Shown: positions 60,001-64,000 of the stretch, one piece after another
How positions within the stretch are numbered: the stretch's first letter is position 1
Layout of the letters: each line of letters starts with the position of its first letter
From: Henricia sp. BOLD:AAB3569
Lineage: Eukaryota > Echinodermata > Asteroidea > Spinulosida > Echinasteridae
Length of the DNA: 64,000 bases
Assembly (NCBI GenBank): GCA_037783545.1
Contig: JBBELK010001249.1
Location: forward strand, 62,001 to 126,000
Direction: 5' to 3'
Program-made: the position numbers and the translations under genes
Notes under the pieces: model-generated
The model's input: the letters and a program-made list of their open reading frames with translations, nothing else
What the model was told of the DNA's origin: nothing
Database searches by the model: none

Positions 60001-62683
60001 GAGAAATTTCAAAGTTTAGAAAAAACTGGGTTGAGGTTTCCTGACTGCTCTCGCGCAAACCGTGGCTGTCTGTACACACCTCTTTGGGGTACTCCTGAGT
60101 TGTGCGCATGCTCAGTCATTCGGACTGTCGTTAACGCACCGCAGTTTGGCTCGGCAATTTGGTCAAAGTGTGGTCCAAACGTCGGCAAATGTGGAGGTCG
60201 AAAAATGTTCCGACGAACTTCACATTTTGCATTCCCTAAACTCTCTATATTGCGCACTTGTCATAAAAAAATGACAGACTTTCGCCGGGAAATGGCAGAG
60301 AAATTTCAAAGTTTAGAAAAAACTGGGTTGAGGCTTCCTGACTGCTCTCGCGCAAACCGTGGCTGTCTGTACACACCTCTTTGGGGTACTCCTGAGTTGT
60401 GCGCATGCTCAGTCATTCGGACTGTCGTTAACGCACCGCAGTTTGGCTCGGCAATTTGGTCAAAGTGTGGTCCAAACGTCGGCAAATTTGGAGGTCGAAA
60501 AATGTTCCGACGAACTTCAAATTTTGCATGCCCTAAACTCTCTATATTGCGCACTTGTCATAAAAAAATTGACAGACTTTCGCCGGGAAATGGCAGAGAA
60601 ATTTCAAAGTTTAGAAAAAACTGGGTTGAGGCTTCCTGACTGCTCTCGCGCAAACCGTGGCTGTCTGTACACACCTCTTTGGGGTACTCCTGAGTTGTGC
60701 GCATGCTCAGTCATTCGGACTGTCGTTAACGCACCGCAGTTTGGCTCGGCAATTTGGTCAAAGTGTGGTCCAAACGTCGGCGAATTTGGAGGTCGAAAAA
60801 TGTTCCGACGAACTTCAAATTTTGCATGCCCTAAACTCTCTATATTGCGCACTTGTCATAAGAAATTGACAGACTTTCGCCGGGAAATGGCAGAGAAATT
60901 TCAAAGTTTAGAAAAAACTGGGTTGAGGCTTCCTGACTGCTCTCGCGCAAACCGTGGCTGTCTGTACACACCTCTTTGGGGTACTCCTGAGTTGTGCGCA
61001 TGCTCAGTCATTCGGACTGTCGTTAACGCACCGCAGTTTGGCTCGGCAATTTGGTCAAAGTGTGGTCCAAACGTCGGCAAATTTGGAGGTCGAAAAATGT
61101 TCCGACGAACTTCAAATTTTGCATGCCCTAAACTCTCTATATTGCGCACTTGTCATAACAAATTGACAGACTTTCGCCGGGAAATGGCAGAGAAATTTCA
61201 AAGTTTAGAAAAAACTGGGTTGAGGCTTCCTGACTGCTCTCGCGCAAACCGTGGCTGTCCGTACACACCTCTTTGGGGTACTCCTGAGTTGTGCGCATGC
61301 TCAGTCATTCGGACTGTCGTTAACGCACCGCAGTTTGGCTCGGCAATTTGGTCAAAGTGTGGTCCAAACGTCGGCAAATTTGGAGGTCGAAAAATGTTCC
61401 GACGAACTTCAAATTTTGCATGCCCTAAACTCTCTATATTGCGCACTTGTCATAAAAAAATTGACAGACTTTCGCCGGGAAATGGCAGAGAAATTTCAAA
61501 GTTTAGAAAAAACTGGGTTGAGGCTTCCTTACTGCTCTCGCGCAAACCGTGGCTGTCTGTACACACCTCTTTGGGGTACTCCTGAGTTGTGCGCATGCTC
61601 AGTCATTCGGACTGTCGTTAAGGCACCGCAGTTTGGCTGGGCAATTTGGTCAAAGTGTGGTCCAAACGTCGGCGAATTTGGAGGTCGAAAAATGTTCCGA
61701 CGAACTTCAAATTTTGCATGCCCTAAACTTTCTATATTGCGCACTTGTCATAAGAAATTGACAGACTTTCGCCGGGAAATGGCAGAGAAATTTCAAAGTT
61801 TAGAAAAAACTGGGTTGAGGCTTCCTGACTGCTCTCGCGCAAACCGTGGCTGTCTGTACACACCTCTTTGGGGTACTCCTGAGTTGTGCGCATGCTCAGT
61901 CATTCGGACTGTCGTTAACGCACCGCAGTTTGGCTCGGCAATTTGGTCAAAGTGTGGTCCAAACGTCGGCAAATTTGGAGGTCGAAAAATGTTCCGACGA
62001 ACTTCAAATTTTGCATGCCCTAAACTCTCTATATTGCGCACTTGTCATAAAAAATGGACAGACTTTCGCCGGGAAATGGCAGATAAATTTCAAAGTTTAG
62101 AAAAAACTGGGTTGAGGCTTCCTGACTGCTCTCGCGCAAACCGTGGCTGTCTGTACACACCTCTTTGGGGTACTCCTGAGTTGTGCGCATGCTCAGTCAT
62201 TCGGACTGTCGTTAACGCACCGCAGTTTGGCTCGGCAATTTGGTCAAAGTGTGGTCCAAACGTCGGCAAATTTGGAGGTCGAAAAATGTTCCGACGAACT
62301 TCAAATTTTGCATGCCCTAAACTCTCTATATTGCGCACTTGTCATAAAAAATTGACAGACTTTCGCCGGGAAATGGCAGAGAAATTTCAAAGTTTAGAAA
62401 AAACTGGGTTGAGGCTTCCTGACTGCTCTCGCGCAAACCGTGGCTGTCTGTACACACCTATTTGGGGTACTCCTGAGTTGTGCGCATGCTCAGTCATTCG
62501 GACTGTCGTTAACGCACCGCAGTTTGGCTCGGCAATTTGGTCAAAGTGTGGTCCAAACGTCGGCAAATTTGGAGGTCGAAAAATGTTCCGACGAACTTCA
62601 AATTTTGCATGCCCTAAACTCTCTATATTGCGCACTTGTCATAAAAAATTGACAGACTTTCGCCGGGAAATGGCAGAGAAATT

Positions 62684-63870
62684 TCAAAGTTTAGAAAAAA
62701 CTGGGTTGAGGCTTCCTGACTGCTCTCGCGCAAACCGTGGCTGTCTGTACACACCTCTTTGGGGTACTCCTGAGTTGTGCGCATGCTCAGTCATTCGGAC
62801 TGTCGTTAACGCACCGCAGTTTGGCTCGGCAATTTGGTCAAAGTGTGGTCCAAACGTCGGCAAATTTGGAGGTCGAAAAATGTTCCGACGAACTTCATAT
62901 TTTGCATGCTCTAAATTCTCTATATTGCGCACTTGTCATAAAAAATTGACAGACTTTCGCCGGGAAATGGCAGAGAAATTTCAAAGTTTAGAAAAAACTG
63001 GGTTGAGGCTTCCTGACTGCTCTCGCGCAAACCGTGGCTGTCTGTACACACCTCTTTGGGGTACTCCTGAGTTGTGCGCATGCTCAGTCATTCGGACTGT
63101 CGTTAACGCACCGCAGTTTGGCTCGGCAATTTGGTCAAAGTGTGGTCCAAACGTCGGCAAATTTGGAGGTCGAAAAATGTTCCGACGAACTTCAAATTTT
63201 GCATGCCCTAAACTCTCTATATTGCGCACTTGTCATAAAAAATTGACAGACTTTCGCCGGGAAATGGCAGAGAAATTTCAAAGTTTAGAAAAAACTGGGT
63301 TGAGGCTTCCTGACTGCTCTCGCGCAAACCGTGGCTGTCTGTACACACCTCTTTGGGGTACTCCTGAGTTGTGCGCATGCTCAGTCATTCGGACTGTCGT
63401 TAACGCACCGCAGTTTGGCTCGGCAATTTGGTCAAAGTGTGGTCCAAACGTCGGCAAATTTGGAGGTCGAAAAATGTTCCGACGAACTTCATATTTTGCA
63501 TGCTCTAAATTCTCTATATTGCGCACTTGTCATAAAAAATTGACAGACTTTCGCCGGGAAATGGCAGAGAAATTTCAAAGTTTAGAAAAAACTGGGTTGA
63601 GGCTTCCTGACTGCTCTCGCGCAAACCGTGGCTGTCTGTACACACCTCTTTGGGGTACTCCTGAGTTGTGCGCATGCTCAGTCATTCGGACTGTCGTTAA
63701 CGCACCGCAGTTTGGCTCGGCAATTTGGTCAAAGTGTGGTCCAAACGTCGGCAAATTTGGAGGTCGAAAAATGTTCCGACGAACTTCAAATTTTGCATGC
63801 CCTAAACCCTCTATATTGCGCACTTGTCATAAAAAATTGACAGACTTTCGCTGGGAAATTGCAGAGAAAT
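62684..63870. repeat. Dimeric (594-bp) repeat pattern at the window's right end
   Basis: A monomer with TTCATATTTTGCATGCTCTAAATTC near 62895 recurs near 63489, alternating with the common type. One alternation cycle is repeated here, and the array continues past the window edge. Confidence 0.7.
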
Positions 63871-64000
63871 TTCAAAGTTTAGAAAAAACTGGGTTGAGGC
63901 TTCCTGACTGCTCTCGCGCAAACCGTGGCTGTCTGTACACACCTCTTTGGGGTACTCCTGAGTTGTGCGCATGCTCAGTCATTCGGACTGTCGTTAACGC

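Larger units (their letters stand above)
21668..64000. repeat. Satellite array, ~140 monomers of 297 bp
   Basis: From the piggyBac TTAA to the window end, one 297-bp monomer repeats head-to-tail, interrupted once at 37742-38435. Each monomer has one GTTAAC, the motif GTCGAAAAATGTTCCGAC, an oligo-A run of variable length before TTGACAGACTTTCGCC, and GTGCGCATGCTCAGTC. An extra A in one of the oligo-A runs gives 298-bp forms. Neighbouring monomers differ at only a few positions, and variants recur at fixed multiples of the monomer, so higher-order repeats are present. Some frames are open across many monomers because 297 is a multiple of three. Indels often break them, most starts are not ATG, and both strands are open at once, so I treat the array as noncoding. 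A centromeric or heterochromatic location is possible but not shown. Confidence 0.97.

Noticed and set aside
21668..64000. CRISPR array
   Set aside because: The repeat unit is a full 297-bp monomer with no short repeat/unique spacer pattern, in a eukaryotic context.

Overview
The window is eukaryotic genomic DNA, most likely from a metazoan and possibly an aquatic invertebrate. The evidence is two intron-containing genes with GT-AG splice sites, a piggyBac-superfamily transposon with TTAA target duplications, and a long tandem satellite. The species cannot be named from this sequence. No ordinary host gene, rRNA, tRNA or CRISPR array was found; everything recognisable is repetitive or mobile.

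Region 1 (1-21671) is a head-to-tail tandem array of one unit of about 7,995 bp, present about 2.7 times. Each unit has two parts. The first is a roughly 4.9-kb segment with a minus-strand, two-exon gene for a 449-residue Rep-like protein: an N-terminal HUH endonuclease plus a C-terminal superfamily 3 helicase, the architecture of circular Rep-encoding ssDNA (CRESS) viruses and related rolling-circle replicons. The second is a 3,104-bp, apparently intact piggyBac element inserted at a TTAA upstream of Rep, with a two-exon transposase of 579 residues. Around the Rep gene lie several inverted repeats that could be cis-acting sites: a nested stem-loop in the Rep intron, a 309-bp imperfect palindrome downstream of Rep, a MITE-like 379-bp segment, and a poly-C spacer flanked by 20-bp arms. 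The piggyBac intron holds a perfect 63-bp-arm hairpin. Outside homopolymers I saw no differences between the Rep segments of the copies. The array is therefore a very recent amplification, a rolling-circle concatemer, or partly an assembly product.

Region 2 (21668-64000) is a satellite of about 140 monomers of 297 bp (298 bp with one extra A). It has nested higher-order repeats of about 1.19, 2.97, 2.38, 2.97 and 2.70 kb. One 694-bp foreign insert (37742-38435) carries a small minisatellite and ends in a hairpin. Because 297 is divisible by three, several frames stay open for hundreds of codons, but I consider the satellite noncoding.

The two regions meet exactly at the right end of the third piggyBac copy, whose TTAA is also the TTAA found in every satellite monomer. 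That copy has unit sequence on its left, satellite on its right, and a few private variants near its right end. It looks like a join between two different piggyBac insertions, by recombination or by assembly.

The candidate novel system is the Rep-HUH/SF3 element: a spliced, intact, tandemly amplified Rep replicon in a eukaryotic genome, with hairpin candidates for an origin and a piggyBac passenger amplified along with it.
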